NCBI GenBank assembly: GCA_902774045.1
Contig: CACYGW010000019.1
Coordinates: 1-45,322, forward strand
Length of the DNA stretch: 45,322 nt
DNA from: an uncultured Bacteroidia bacterium
GTDB taxonomy: Bacteria > Bacteroidota > Bacteroidia > Bacteroidales > UBA932
Reading direction: 5' to 3'
The notes under the pieces were generated by a model that was not told where the DNA came from, searched no databases, and saw only the letters and a program-made list of their open reading frames with translations. Positions 6,833 through 15,772 of the stretch are shown here, piece by piece. Both the position numbers and the translations under genes were made by a program. Each line of letters opens with the position of its first letter. Position 1 is the stretch's first letter.

Positions 6833-9800
6833 AAACCCCTGGCGCGGTCTGTCCCCATACCAAGATCCGGCATTAGGCCAGCACATAATTAATTTTTATG
6901 GCCGCAGGGCAGAAAGCCATACCCTCACGGAACTAATAGAGGACAACATCTTCTGCACCCTGTATGGTATGAGCGGATCCGGAAAAACATCCCTGCTTAA
7001 CGCTGGAGTATTTCCGCTGTTAAGGGACGATGGTTTTTTCCCCGTTTCCCTGCGCCTGTGGATGGATGCATTTGAAAGTCCCTTCCCCTCCTGTATAACA
7101 AAGAAGCTGGAAGACGCCGTAGAGGCCGTAGGAGGCAAGATTGTTCTGCAGGCAGAAGCCCACGCAGATGTCCCGGAAGAAGGCTCTCCGGAGTATTTCT
7201 GGACCTACTTCAACGCCCGCAGGCTGGAATCCAAGGACGGCACTCCCCTTACGCCTGTCATAGTACTTGACCAGTTCGAGGAGGTACTCAGGGCCCGCCG
7301 GGAGGATGCAGAAACGTTGCTTAAGCAGATTCACTTCCTTCTGGACGACAGCACCGCCTCTTCGTTTACAGGGAAAGTAAGATTCGTGGTATCTGTCAGG
7401 GAGGATGATTTATTCTTGATGGAAGACTGTATAGACAAATGCTATCTCTTTGAGATGAAGCAGGGTAGGTACAGGCTTCGCGGCTTATCGGTCGATGGTG
7501 CCAGGGAAGTAATAGAAAGACCCGGCGAAGAACTGTTTGCATACGAAGACCTTTCGGCCATAGCCGATGTGATACTTAGCAAAGTTACTCACGACAAGAA
7601 CAAGGACGAAATCTCTACCAGCAAGCTCTCTCTTATCTGCAGCCGCCTTTGGGACTCTTATCACAGCCGGCCCGAAGGTTCCGTTACAAAAACAATAGTA
7701 GAAGACTTCCTTAAGGAAAACCCCATAGAAGCCTTCTATAAAGAGGCTGTTGCCTTGCTTAGCCCGGAGGTACGCAGATACCTGGTAGAAAAACTGGTGG
7801 ATGATTCCGGAAGGCGCAGGGCCATATCCCAGAAAGCATTCGAATCCAACGTTCCCAACGGCGATGTACTCCTGAACGGAGAGCACCGCATATTGCAGAT
7901 TACTCCCACATCAAAGAACGAGCAGTATATAGAACTGCTCCACGATGCTTTCTGCGAGCCCGTTCTCAAGGATAAGGAAGAGCTGGAGGCTCAGGCAGAA
8001 GCAGAGAAAGTGCTTGTAGAAGAAAGGAGGAATTTGGAAAAAGAAAAGGGCAAATGGAAACAAATAGGTGTGGTATTATTCTTTGTCCTTATTCTTAGCG
8101 CCGTAGGAATTGCGTTAGAAACTTACAAACAGCACGTAGATTCTCTGGAAAGCAAACTGGTTAACCAATACGTAGCCCCGCTTCTTACTTCTGACAGCGA
8201 GGCCGGCAACGTAAACCTTGCAGCCAGAATGTTCATTTCTTACAGTAAGGGAGATTCTCTAAAAGCTCACAGACTGCTTCTGGCAAGCATCTCTTCCGAC
8301 TTTGTAATAGGCAAACATTCCTCCAGAATAATTCACATAGAGAAAAACGGCGACACTCTGATTACCGTTTCTACAGACAGCATCAAAACCTGGAGCCTTA
8401 AAACCTTTGAGCTTCTGCAGGCAAAGATTAATTCCGGGCAGGACTCCTCCTATAAGAAATATCTCAAGAATGCAGAAATGAAACTGAGGGGCGCTGCATC
8501 TATCTGGAGCGACAACCAACGCCTTCTCTCCCTTAGTATAGACGGCAAGAGCGTTTCCATTCCTAAAGACGTAGACATTCACTACTGGAGGTTCGACAGC
8601 ACAGAAAACGCCTATACGATATGGCTGGGAAGCCATCGATACCTCTTCCAATACAACTATACAAACGGAAAGTACGAACAGACCAACAAATACAGCATAC
8701 CCCGCTTTGGCTTTAACGAATACTACGCATTCTGCGATGGCGGAGACCGGTTTTACCTGGCCTACGACAACGTCCTTAGGGCTGTGGGCAAAAAACGAGT
8801 TGTTTACACTGTAAAAGAGACAGACCAGATAAACAACTTCTACCTTACAGGAAACGGCAACGCCGTTCTCTCTGAAGTCTCAGCATCTGCAGATAGCAAC
8901 AAATTTGAGGTTGTAAATATTAAAAATGGCCGTCGTACCAAAAGATTCCTTACAAAAAAATTATCCAAAGGGAATATAGAGGCAGTACTTCAGGACCCTG
9001 CCGACAGTACAAAATTCCTTTGTGTCACCGACAATGGAGTGCTATGGAAGTCGGAGAAGAAGAGCACGGACAAAAACCTTGCGGACATTTGTTTTATTGA
9101 CTGCTCAATGGACTATGGTCTTAACTATTTCGTATATGTAACACCAGAAGAAAAAGAGCAGAACTACGTAGTAGTGTACAATCTTAAGGAAGAAAAAGAG
9201 ATATTCCGCGTTGGAATTGACGAGATTGGAAAACCCGGCGACAGCTTTGTAGTGCTGGCCATTTCCAGCGGCCCTATAGATGATAAAGGCACACACAGGC
9301 TGTTTGCAGTTACAAAGAAAGGAGTATTGCCTTACTGGGACATCATAAAATCAGAAGAAAACGGCAAGGTAACAACCGCTGTAGTCAAGTCCGCCTATCA
9401 GCCCGCCTCCATAGACGCGGGTGACAATCAGTTTATGGTATATGCCCATCGCCTTAAAAACGACGCATCCCTATTCGTCGCCTGCAAGAAAGACGGCAAG
9501 AAAGGCAGCCGCTCCTATTATATATATAAGAAGAATAAGACGGGAGAATGGGCGCCCCTGGCAGAAGACCTGGAGATGGGCCATTCCGGCATTATTCCGG
9601 TAGATAACAGCATAGACTCTACCACCTATGCAATAATACGTATTAATTCCGGTCTGTACTTCTACGATACAGGAGAAAAAATGAGCATTTCCGGTCTGCA
9701 GCCAAAGCACATTTATCCCGGAGACTTTACAAGATTCCGCTTCTCAATAAACGGAGAAGACGACAACAATCCAAAGGCATACATAACAACCGCAAAAGAA

Positions 9801-9944
9801 TTAATAGAGTTCGACAAGTCCTACCTGCTTCCGGAGCAATTCTCCAAGGAATTGATACACAATATTATGGAGGAGCACAGAAAGAAGGGTAAGGGCGACG
9901 GCGAATGGATTTCCCGTAAAGAACGGAAACAATATCTTGAATAA
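6816..9944 (+). CDS. nSTAND1 ATPase with transmembrane helix and C-terminal beta-propeller-like sensor
   Basis: This 1042-aa protein starts NPWRGLSPYQ, a common nSTAND1 lead-in. Walker A GMSGSGKTSLLNAG (51-64), Walker B PVIVLDQFEEVL (147-158) and RFVVSVREDDL (189-199) define the STAND NTPase. The winged-helix end has YIELLHDAFCEPVL (371-384), equivalent to the family's L-x-H-E/D-A-L motif. A charged coiled region (385-415) leads to one hydrophobic segment (417-434). The remaining 600 residues are beta-rich blades; one reads HSSRIIHIEKNGDTLITVST followed by a W-S-L strand as in WD40-like propellers. The topology suggests a membrane-tethered ATPase with sensor and NTPase on opposite faces, or a hairpin anchor. 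Coupled to the SIR2-TIR gene by overlap, it probably acts as sensor and oligomerising switch for that effector. An alternative start is ATG 6825. Confidence 0.82.
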   Translation: MNPMNKNPWRGLSPYQDPALGQHIINFYGRRAESHTLTELIEDNIFCTLYGMSGSGKTSLLNAGVFPLLRDDGFFPVSLRLWMDAFESPFPSCITKKLEDAVEAVGGKIVLQAEAHADVPEEGSPEYFWTYFNARRLESKDGTPLTPVIVLDQFEEVLRARREDAETLLKQIHFLLDDSTASSFTGKVRFVVSVREDDLFLMEDCIDKCYLFEMKQGRYRLRGLSVDGAREVIERPGEELFAYEDLSAIADVILSKVTHDKNKDEISTSKLSLICSRLWDSYHSRPEGSVTKTIVEDFLKENPIEAFYKEAVALLSPEVRRYLVEKLVDDSGRRRAISQKAFESNVPNGDVLLNGEHRILQITPTSKNEQYIELLHDAFCEPVLKDKEELEAQAEAEKVLVEERRNLEKEKGKWKQIGVVLFFVLILSAVGIALETYKQHVDSLESKLVNQYVAPLLTSDSEAGNVNLAARMFISYSKGDSLKAHRLLLASISSDFVIGKHSSRIIHIEKNGDTLITVSTDSIKTWSLKTFELLQAKINSGQDSSYKKYLKNAEMKLRGAASIWSDNQRLLSLSIDGKSVSIPKDVDIHYWRFDSTENAYTIWLGSHRYLFQYNYTNGKYEQTNKYSIPRFGFNEYYAFCDGGDRFYLAYDNVLRAVGKKRVVYTVKETDQINNFYLTGNGNAVLSEVSASADSNKFEVVNIKNGRRTKRFLTKKLSKGNIEAVLQDPADSTKFLCVTDNGVLWKSEKKSTDKNLADICFIDCSMDYGLNYFVYVTPEEKEQNYVVVYNLKEEKEIFRVGIDEIGKPGDSFVVLAISSGPIDDKGTHRLFAVTKKGVLPYWDIIKSEENGKVTTAVVKSAYQPASIDAGDNQFMVYAHRLKNDASLFVACKKDGKKGSRSYYIYKKNKTGEWAPLAEDLEMGHSGIIPVDNSIDSTTYAIIRINSGLYFYDTGEKMSISGLQPKHIYPGDFTRFRFSINGEDDNNPKAYITTAKELIEFDKSYLLPEQFSKELIHNIMEEHRKKGKGDGEWISRKERKQYLE

Positions 9945-9982
9945 AATTTTTGTTTCCGGCTTTTGGTTTTCCAAAATATTTG

Positions 9983-9990
9983 TATATTTG
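9983..9990 (+). promoter_or_regulatory. -7 box (TATATTTG) upstream of the uracil permease gene
   Basis: An exact TAnnTTTG lies 11 bases before the ATG at 10001, which implies a very short leader. A TTTG at 9962-9965 is a possible -33 element, a few bases closer than usual. It separates the permease from the preceding STAND gene transcriptionally. Confidence 0.6.
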
Positions 9991-10000
9991 TGCTCTAAAA

Positions 10001-11332
10001 ATGGGCAAACTCAACCAAGACCAAGCAATCTACGATGCACGGGTTCTAGGCAGGCCTAGAATGATGCTCCTCGGTTTCCAACACATGTTTGCAATGTTCG
10101 GAGCCACAGTACTTGTCCCAGCCCTCACAGGCTTGTCTGTAAGTGCGACACTGCTTTTCGCAGGAATCGGAACTCTTCTTTTCCACTTTATCACTAAACT
10201 AAAAGTACCAGCTTTCCTCGGCTCATCGTTTGCTTTTATCGGTGGATATGCAGCCGTAGTTTCAATGGGCGCCGCCCAAGGCCTGGACCAGGCCGCCTCA
10301 CTCCCCTATGCTTGCATAGGTGTTTTTTTTGCCGGTTTGATGTACTTTGTCCTTGCCGGTCTCTTCAAGGCCTTCGGGGTAAAGAAAGTAATGCGGTTCT
10401 TCCCGCCTATCGTAACCGGCCCCATCATCATAGCAATCGGTCTTACCCTGTCCGGCTCTGCTATCAATAATTGCCACACCAATTGGTGGATAGCACTATT
10501 AGCCCTTGTAACCATAGTGATAGCCAACATATGGGGCAAAGGAATGATAAAAATCGTCCCTATTCTCCTTGGAGTTGTAGTATCCTATACCGTTGCAGGA
10601 CTTGCCGGAGAGGCAGATTTTTCCAAGGTGGCCGATGCTGCCTGGATAGGACTCCCCTTCCAGATGCAAGACACCGCCTTTGCAGTGCTCAAGAACCCCA
10701 ACTGGGGCCTAGTGCTTACCGCAATAATCTGCATACTACCAATATCGCTGGCAACAATGATAGAGCACATTGGCGATATGTGCGCAATCTCCAGCACAAC
10801 CAGAATCAACTACCTTGAGGAACCCGGCCTTCACCGCACGCTCTCCGGAGACGGATTGGCAACAGCAATAGCCTCCCTCTTTGGCGCACCCGCCAACACC
10901 ACATACGGAGAAAACACCGGAGTACTTAATATAACAAGGGTATTCGACCCCAAGGTAATACGTATAGCCGCAGTACTGGCCATTCTCTTCTCCTTCTCTC
11001 CCAAGTTTGCAGCCATAGTGGCAGCGATGCCCGGAGCAACCATAGGCGGAGTATCATTGGTTCTTTACGGTATGATAGCTTCCGTGGGTGTGCGTAACCT
11101 TATAGAGAGCAAGATAAACCTTGGAGAGAGCCGCAACCTTATAATACTGTCTATGATACTTGTACTGGCAGTTGGAATAAGTTACGGCCCCGGCGGCATA
11201 GTAATAAGCTTAGGAAAAGCCACAATTTCTCTGTCAGGCCTTGCAGTTGCAGCCCTGGCAGGCATTCTTCTTAACGCCTTTCTTCCCGGCAAGGAGAAAT
11301 CCGGAGAAATGAAGCTTGACATAAAAGAATAG
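10001..11332 (+). CDS. uraA: Uracil permease, NCS2 (nucleobase:cation symporter-2) family
   Basis: This 443-aa inner-membrane protein probably carries uracil:H+ symport. It begins MGKLNQDQAIYDARVLGRPR, then LLGFQHMFAMFGATVLVPALTG, typical of UraA. Binding-site Glu residues are seen in ATMIEHIGDMCAIS and in ANTTYGENTGVL. About 14 hydrophobic segments follow the 7+7 UraA pattern. The frame extends 17 codons upstream, but ATG 10001 follows the promoter and matches the family N-terminus. The motif E-N-T-G-V with Y-G before it favours uracil over xanthine or urate. It is monocistronic, with a hairpin terminator 65 bp downstream. Confidence 0.88.
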   Translation: MGKLNQDQAIYDARVLGRPRMMLLGFQHMFAMFGATVLVPALTGLSVSATLLFAGIGTLLFHFITKLKVPAFLGSSFAFIGGYAAVVSMGAAQGLDQAASLPYACIGVFFAGLMYFVLAGLFKAFGVKKVMRFFPPIVTGPIIIAIGLTLSGSAINNCHTNWWIALLALVTIVIANIWGKGMIKIVPILLGVVVSYTVAGLAGEADFSKVADAAWIGLPFQMQDTAFAVLKNPNWGLVLTAIICILPISLATMIEHIGDMCAISSTTRINYLEEPGLHRTLSGDGLATAIASLFGAPANTTYGENTGVLNITRVFDPKVIRIAAVLAILFSFSPKFAAIVAAMPGATIGGVSLVLYGMIASVGVRNLIESKINLGESRNLIILSMILVLAVGISYGPGGIVISLGKATISLSGLAVAALAGILLNAFLPGKEKSGEMKLDIKE

Positions 11333-11397
11333 ATTTGATATTCCAAATAAAGAATAATACGGAGACGAGAGGCTTGCCTATCGGACAAAGTTTAAAA

Positions 11398-11427
11398 AAA
11401 GGCCGTCATTTCTGACGGTCCTTTTTT
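11398..11427 (+). terminator. Intrinsic terminator after uraA
   Basis: The stem AAAGGCCGTCA (11398-11408) pairs with TGACGGTCCTTT (11413-11424) with one bulged base, closes a TTTC loop, and is followed by a T-run to 11427. The A-run on the 5' side could make it work on both strands. Confidence 0.8.
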
Positions 11428-11447
11428 ATTGATAGTTTAGTCTTAAA

Positions 11448-11458
11448 GGGGGGGGGGG
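11448..11458 (+). repeat. G11 homopolymer tract upstream of nhaC
   Basis: Eleven consecutive G residues lie in the 262-bp gap between uraA and the NhaC gene, about 90 bp upstream of the -7 box of the latter. The rest of the gap holds the uraA terminator and the nhaC promoter. Tracts this long are prone to slippage in replication and in sequencing. Confidence 0.9.
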
Positions 11459-11548
11459 TGGAAGTTTTAGGTCGGCATGGAACCACCCGATTGTTTTTTC
11501 AGGAAAGAATTACAGAAAATGAATTCTTTAAAATGAACAAAAAAACTT

Positions 11549-11556
11549 TATCTTTG
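11549..11556 (+). promoter_or_regulatory. -7 box (TATCTTTG) upstream of the NhaC-type antiporter gene
   Basis: An exact TAnnTTTG sits 38 bases before the ATG at 11595. No clear TTTG is seen at the -33 distance. Confidence 0.6.
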
Positions 11557-11594
11557 CATCTCTTTGCTAAAAAGAAACTTACTAAAGATTGGTT

Positions 11595-12929
11595 ATGACA
11601 GACAATACAAATAAAACAATAGCTCCAACATACGGCACGCCACGCCACTTTTGGCAGGGCCCTCTGGCAATAAGCCCGCTGCTGGTCTTTTTGGCCGTAT
11701 ATCTTGTATCCTCCCTCATAGCCAAAGACTTCTATAAAGTACCAATCACCGCCGGATTCATTATTGCATCGGCCTACGCCCTAATAATTACAAAGGCCGA
11801 TGGTGGCCTTCAGGGCCGCATAAACATATTTTCCCGTGGGGCCGGTCATCCCAATGTAATGCTGATGGTGTGGATATTCGTCCTTGCCGGAGCCTTCGCC
11901 TACACGGCAAAGGCAATAGGCGCCATAGACGCAACCGTAAACCTGACGCTGAGTCTTCTCCCCGGCCGATTCCTCTACGCCGGCCTGTTCCTGGCCGCCT
12001 GTTTCATATCCGTGTCGATAGGTACCAGCGTGGGTACAATAATAGCCCTTACCCCCATAGCCGTGGGCATAGCCACGGAGACCGGGGGCAACGTACCCTT
12101 CTACACCGCCCTCATAGTGGGCGGTGCCTTTTTTGGGGACAACCTGTCCTTTATATCAGATACCACCATTGCCGCCACCCGCACCCAAGGCTGCTCCATG
12201 AAGGATAAATTCCGGGCCAATATTTTCATAGCAGCCCCTGCAGCCATAATTGCCACGGCCCTTTACTTTGTGCAGGGCCTTGCAGTAGAGGCAATGCCAC
12301 AGGCCCAGGCCGTGGATTTTGTAAAACTTGTACCCTATCTCCTTGTAATCATCATGGCACTCTGGGGAGTACACGTTATGGTTGTACTGGCCGCAGGGAT
12401 TATACTCAACGGCATTCTTGGCTGGGCCTACGGCTGTTTTGACTGGATTGGCTGGTTGGGGGCGATAGGTACGGGAACGGGCTCTATGGCAGAACTAATC
12501 ATAGTAACCCTTCTTGCCGGCGGAATGATGGAGCTAATCCGGCACAACGGTGGTTTTGCCTACATTACAGACGGGCTTAGCCGCCGCATAAAAGGAAAAC
12601 GCGGCGCAGAGGCCGCCATTGCGGGAATTGTATCCCTGGCAAACCTCTGCACCGCGAATAACACCATCGCCATTATAACAACGGGCGATATTGCTAAAAA
12701 TATTTCTGACCGCTATGGTCTGGACAAGCGTAAAACCGCCAGCCTGCTGGACACCTTCTCCTGCTTTGTGCAGGGAATCATCCCCTACGGTGCCCAAATC
12801 CTCATGGCAAGCGGCCTTGCCGGCATATCCACCGCATCCCTTATGGGCTACCTATACTACCCATACATCCTGGGCGCCATAGCTATCCTTAGCATACTGC
12901 TAAGATTCCCCAGGAAATACTCCAGGTAA
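11595..12929 (+). CDS. nhaC: NhaC-type Na+/H+ antiporter
   Basis: This 444-aa inner-membrane protein belongs to the NhaC family of Na+/H+ antiporters. Roughly 11-12 hydrophobic segments are present. Family-typical stretches include SIGTSVGTIIALTPIAVGIA, GGAFFGDNLSFISDTTIAAT (acidic residues in the discontinuous helix) and ANLCTANNTIAIITTGDIAK. The start is ATG 11595 rather than the TTG six bases upstream. It is expressed alone from its own promoter and converges with the polysaccharide operon, whose last stop codon is 7 bp away. A role in pH or sodium homeostasis is inferred from family. Confidence 0.87.
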   Translation: MTDNTNKTIAPTYGTPRHFWQGPLAISPLLVFLAVYLVSSLIAKDFYKVPITAGFIIASAYALIITKADGGLQGRINIFSRGAGHPNVMLMVWIFVLAGAFAYTAKAIGAIDATVNLTLSLLPGRFLYAGLFLAACFISVSIGTSVGTIIALTPIAVGIATETGGNVPFYTALIVGGAFFGDNLSFISDTTIAATRTQGCSMKDKFRANIFIAAPAAIIATALYFVQGLAVEAMPQAQAVDFVKLVPYLLVIIMALWGVHVMVVLAAGIILNGILGWAYGCFDWIGWLGAIGTGTGSMAELIIVTLLAGGMMELIRHNGGFAYITDGLSRRIKGKRGAEAAIAGIVSLANLCTANNTIAIITTGDIAKNISDRYGLDKRKTASLLDTFSCFVQGIIPYGAQILMASGLAGISTASLMGYLYYPYILGAIAILSILLRFPRKYSR

Positions 12930-12936
12930 AAGCGCC

Positions 12937-14118
12937 TTAATGTTTTTTGGCGGTAGCTACCATACCGATCCAAAGCCGGATAGCATCTATTGGAAAAATG
13001 GGGATGAACCGTATGCAATCCCACGTGCGCAGTCGCAGTCTTATTAATCTTCCGATAAAGCCTCTGCCCTCCCCGGTATCACGCTTGCGGCCCATATTCC
13101 CTGTCTCAAAAATCAAGGATAACAGCCTTGACGCTTTTTTCCCCCATTTCCTTGAGCCATCGTACAAAGGTACTGCGGTTTCCTCCATACCAAGCCAATC
13201 GACGGCAAGTGCGGCAAAAGCCTTCCACTCAGAAAGAATTTTCATCTGCCTCAGACGGCTCTCAAGCAAAGAAACATCTAGATCGTGGCGGTAAGTCCAA
13301 AGTAACCGACACCAGTCGCAAATCTGGCGAAGTCCCACACCCTCTATGAAAAGATGATGCAGAATATGAGTGAAACAGAACAGAACATCCTCGTCCGGGG
13401 ACGGTAGCGGAATACCTGTCTGGCCGTTCTGCCAAATCCTAACCTTATGGCTGCCAAGCGTTTCCGTCTGTATTTTATCTACAAAACCATCTATCTTCCT
13501 GGATAAACGGGTGCGCATAGTACCGTGAAGCTCTACTATAAAACCACCCTTTAACGACATCCCATAATGCAGAAGATAAGAGGATTCTTCTACGACAGAA
13601 GTTATCATAGGAGCTAAAGAGAGTTTTGCCTTTCGGTAATTATCTTCATCCAACATTAAATCTATGTCGCCGCAGGTGCGCCATAAAGGGTTATCATAGC
13701 ACTGAGCAATTCCCTGCCCTTTCATTAGCACGGCATCAATCTGGTTTTTTTCCAGGAAGCGGAACAGCCTTTCTATGAAAGCGTTCATTTGTAAATTCTT
13801 CTGCTCTGTCTTATGCAGAAGAGGAATCCACTTTAGAAGAAGGCGGTAAGGCAACAAGTCGGGATTATAATCGTCCTGTTTCTTCCAGAAGTCTATTCCT
13901 TCCATCAAAAGCCCAAGCACAGTTTGTTCCTTGGCCATATTGAACACCGCCACAAAGTCAAAAGGGGCATAACAAGACAGCCGGGCTTCCTTTTTCCAAA
14001 GCCCAGCCTTAACCAGCGAAATAAACGCCAGTGAATTACTGCTTCTAAGAAACTTCCTTTTCAAGTCTTCTTGCTTTTTTTCTTTCAGAAAAATACATGG
14101 CGGGAAGGGTACGCACAA
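12937..14118 (-). CDS. Nucleotidyltransferase-fold protein (NTP_transf_5-like) of the polysaccharide locus
   Basis: This is a 393-aa protein as drawn. The DNA polymerase beta-like nucleotidyltransferase core is visible as IDAVLMKGQGIAQCY, then WRTCGDIDLML with the G-x-D-x-D metal-binding motif near residue 170, and later GGFIVELHG. A Trp- and Leu-rich helical C-terminal half follows. Such proteins recur in capsule and exopolysaccharide loci, but their substrates are not established. The ATG at 14118 would give a 74-bp overlap with the upstream transferase gene. A TTG at 14064 (residue 19) gives a shorter overlap and skips a non-conserved leader, so the true start is uncertain. It is the last gene of the operon. 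Confidence 0.72.
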   Translation of the reverse strand: MCVPFPPCIFLKEKKQEDLKRKFLRSSNSLAFISLVKAGLWKKEARLSCYAPFDFVAVFNMAKEQTVLGLLMEGIDFWKKQDDYNPDLLPYRLLLKWIPLLHKTEQKNLQMNAFIERLFRFLEKNQIDAVLMKGQGIAQCYDNPLWRTCGDIDLMLDEDNYRKAKLSLAPMITSVVEESSYLLHYGMSLKGGFIVELHGTMRTRLSRKIDGFVDKIQTETLGSHKVRIWQNGQTGIPLPSPDEDVLFCFTHILHHLFIEGVGLRQICDWCRLLWTYRHDLDVSLLESRLRQMKILSEWKAFAALAVDWLGMEETAVPLYDGSRKWGKKASRLLSLIFETGNMGRKRDTGEGRGFIGRLIRLRLRTWDCIRFIPIFPIDAIRLWIGMVATAKKH

Positions 14119-14785
14119 TCCAGAAGCAACGCCTTAACTGCTTGCCAGGGCTCTGGAATATTCTGTATATAAATTCCATATGGCACTTCTGCATCCACGC
14201 CGGGCAGCGGCTCTCGTCTTTACCGCTAAAAAACTTAAAGGCCGCCCCTACCCCAATCATCACCCCGCCGGCAAGGTGGGGCAGCAGAAGATTCATGAAT
14301 CTCTCCTGCTTTGGCGCGCCAAGCGCCACCCAGATAATTTTGGCGCCATCGGCCTTAATCATACCGGCAATATCGGCATAATCAAAATCCTCTACATCCA
14401 AAAATGGGAGTTCCACAAACTGCATATCCTCAACATCGGGATTCATCTTGGAAAGCTCTGTCTTAAGACCGTCCAGAATACTGCGTCTGGTGCCTAGGAA
14501 TATCATCCTGTGCTTGCGGGAAGACACTATATCCCTAAAGATATCGGCCCCGCAGTACTGCCGGTACTCTACCCCGTAAATAGACTTTAAATAGACCGGG
14601 ACCCAGCTGCTGTCGCAAATGGAAAACAAGCTCCCGTTCACAACATTAAGGTACGCTGCATCCCGGTGGGCCATGCTAAGCACCACACCGTCGGCAACGC
14701 AGACATAGCCCTTTTGCGCCGCGTCAATGGCCTTATGGACAGCCCCCCTGTCAAACTCGTAGTTTATGTTAAAGTATGTATGCAT
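14045..14785 (-). CDS. WecG/TagA/CpsF-family glycosyltransferase (GT26)
   Basis: This 246-aa cytosolic or membrane-peripheral enzyme resembles those that add N-acetylmannosamine(-uronate) to undecaprenyl-PP-GlcNAc. Family stretches seen are the N-terminal VCVADGVVLSMAHR, FLGTRRSILDGLK, the hallmark WVALGAPKQERFM and GVGAAFKFFSGK. The basic C-terminal tail likely contacts the membrane. With the WecA-like gene at the operon head and a UDP-sugar dehydrogenase between them, it probably adds the second or an early sugar of the repeat unit. It lies 12 bp downstream of the acyltransferase gene. Confidence 0.88.
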   Translation of the reverse strand: MHTYFNINYEFDRGAVHKAIDAAQKGYVCVADGVVLSMAHRDAAYLNVVNGSLFSICDSSWVPVYLKSIYGVEYRQYCGADIFRDIVSSRKHRMIFLGTRRSILDGLKTELSKMNPDVEDMQFVELPFLDVEDFDYADIAGMIKADGAKIIWVALGAPKQERFMNLLLPHLAGGVMIGVGAAFKFFSGKDESRCPAWMQKCHMEFIYRIFQSPGKQLRRCFWIVRTLPAMYFSERKKARRLEKEVS

Positions 14786-14797
14786 TTAATTCTGAAT

Positions 14798-15772
14798 CTA
14801 TTTAAAAATGGCAGCCCAGTCAAAGGGCTCTTTATCAAAAATCTGCAAGAAAAGCCTGCTTAGACAGCGTAAAATATAAGCGAATACAATTGTCAGAACT
14901 ACAGCCGCAATAATATTCAAAGGAAATTGATTGGGCAATTTACAAGAAATAATATCTATAATGACATATTGTACAATGTATGCTTCCAGGCAAAGCCCTG
15001 CTATAAATCTTACAACAGCCCCTGCCCTGGAGTGAACAAACCTTACCATTGCGCCGGAGCAACAAAGGTTATACGCGCTTATCACTATTCCCATGAGAGG
15101 GATTAATGTAACAGTCTGGCCCGGCCTAAGCGCCGGATTAACGTCCGCAAGCTTCTGATAGCCATAATATAGCACCAGAGACAATAGCAGAATAATTAAA
15201 TCCCGCCAGGGCTTGGGCTGCACCTTTATGGTTCCGTTCCCTACATAGGCTCCGGCCAGCATAAACAGGAAGAAGAACGCCCATTTAAAGTGATTGTGGC
15301 TGTAGATATTGGTAAGGGCCCGGCCTTCCAGAAAGAACCAGGCCAGGATAACGGCACAGCAGGCCACAAAGGGAACAAGCGGCTTATGCTCTGCAAATTT
15401 GCGCACAAAATAAAGCACCAGGTAGTAGCACATAATGCAGCTTACAAACCAGTATCCCCCTCCGAACAGTATTTTAACGGGGGTATAATGCCGAATGCCC
15501 GCAAGGGAAAGCACCAGTGCCCAAACTATTATGGAAGGATATATCCTTTTGATTCTTCTCTTGTACCAGTTGTCAAACCTGTCGAACCTCCCGATAAAAA
15601 TAGTAAACCCGGACGCAAAGAAGAAAAAGGCATCGCCCAGAGTCCCTCCCGTGCCAAGTATACTATAATTCCCGTACAACACATCAAAATGGCTGTTCAG
15701 GATTAGAAAAATAGCTATGAATTTAAGCAGTTCTATAGATAGATTCTTCACGTGTCCCCTAGTATAAAGCAA
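14798..15772 (-). CDS. Membrane O-acyltransferase (acyltransferase family 3)
   Basis: This 324-aa polytopic protein has about 10 hydrophobic segments. The N-terminal segment ELLKFIAIFLILNSHFDVLY carries the helix 1 His typical of acyltransferase-3 proteins, and a basic WYKRRIKRIYPSI loop follows helix 2. It probably O-acetylates or otherwise acylates the repeat unit at the inner membrane. The first codons overlap the upstream glycosyltransferase gene by 14 bp. The donor and acceptor are not determinable from sequence. Confidence 0.82.
   Translation of the reverse strand: MLYTRGHVKNLSIELLKFIAIFLILNSHFDVLYGNYSILGTGGTLGDAFFFFASGFTIFIGRFDRFDNWYKRRIKRIYPSIIVWALVLSLAGIRHYTPVKILFGGGYWFVSCIMCYYLVLYFVRKFAEHKPLVPFVACCAVILAWFFLEGRALTNIYSHNHFKWAFFFLFMLAGAYVGNGTIKVQPKPWRDLIILLLSLVLYYGYQKLADVNPALRPGQTVTLIPLMGIVISAYNLCCSGAMVRFVHSRAGAVVRFIAGLCLEAYIVQYVIIDIISCKLPNQFPLNIIAAVVLTIVFAYILRCLSRLFLQIFDKEPFDWAAIFK

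Noticed and set aside
5414..9944. Classical Thoeris or a single-chain Avs
   Set aside because: No separate ThsA with SLOG domain, and the STAND protein has no recognisable N-terminal nuclease or protease effector; the layout differs from both.
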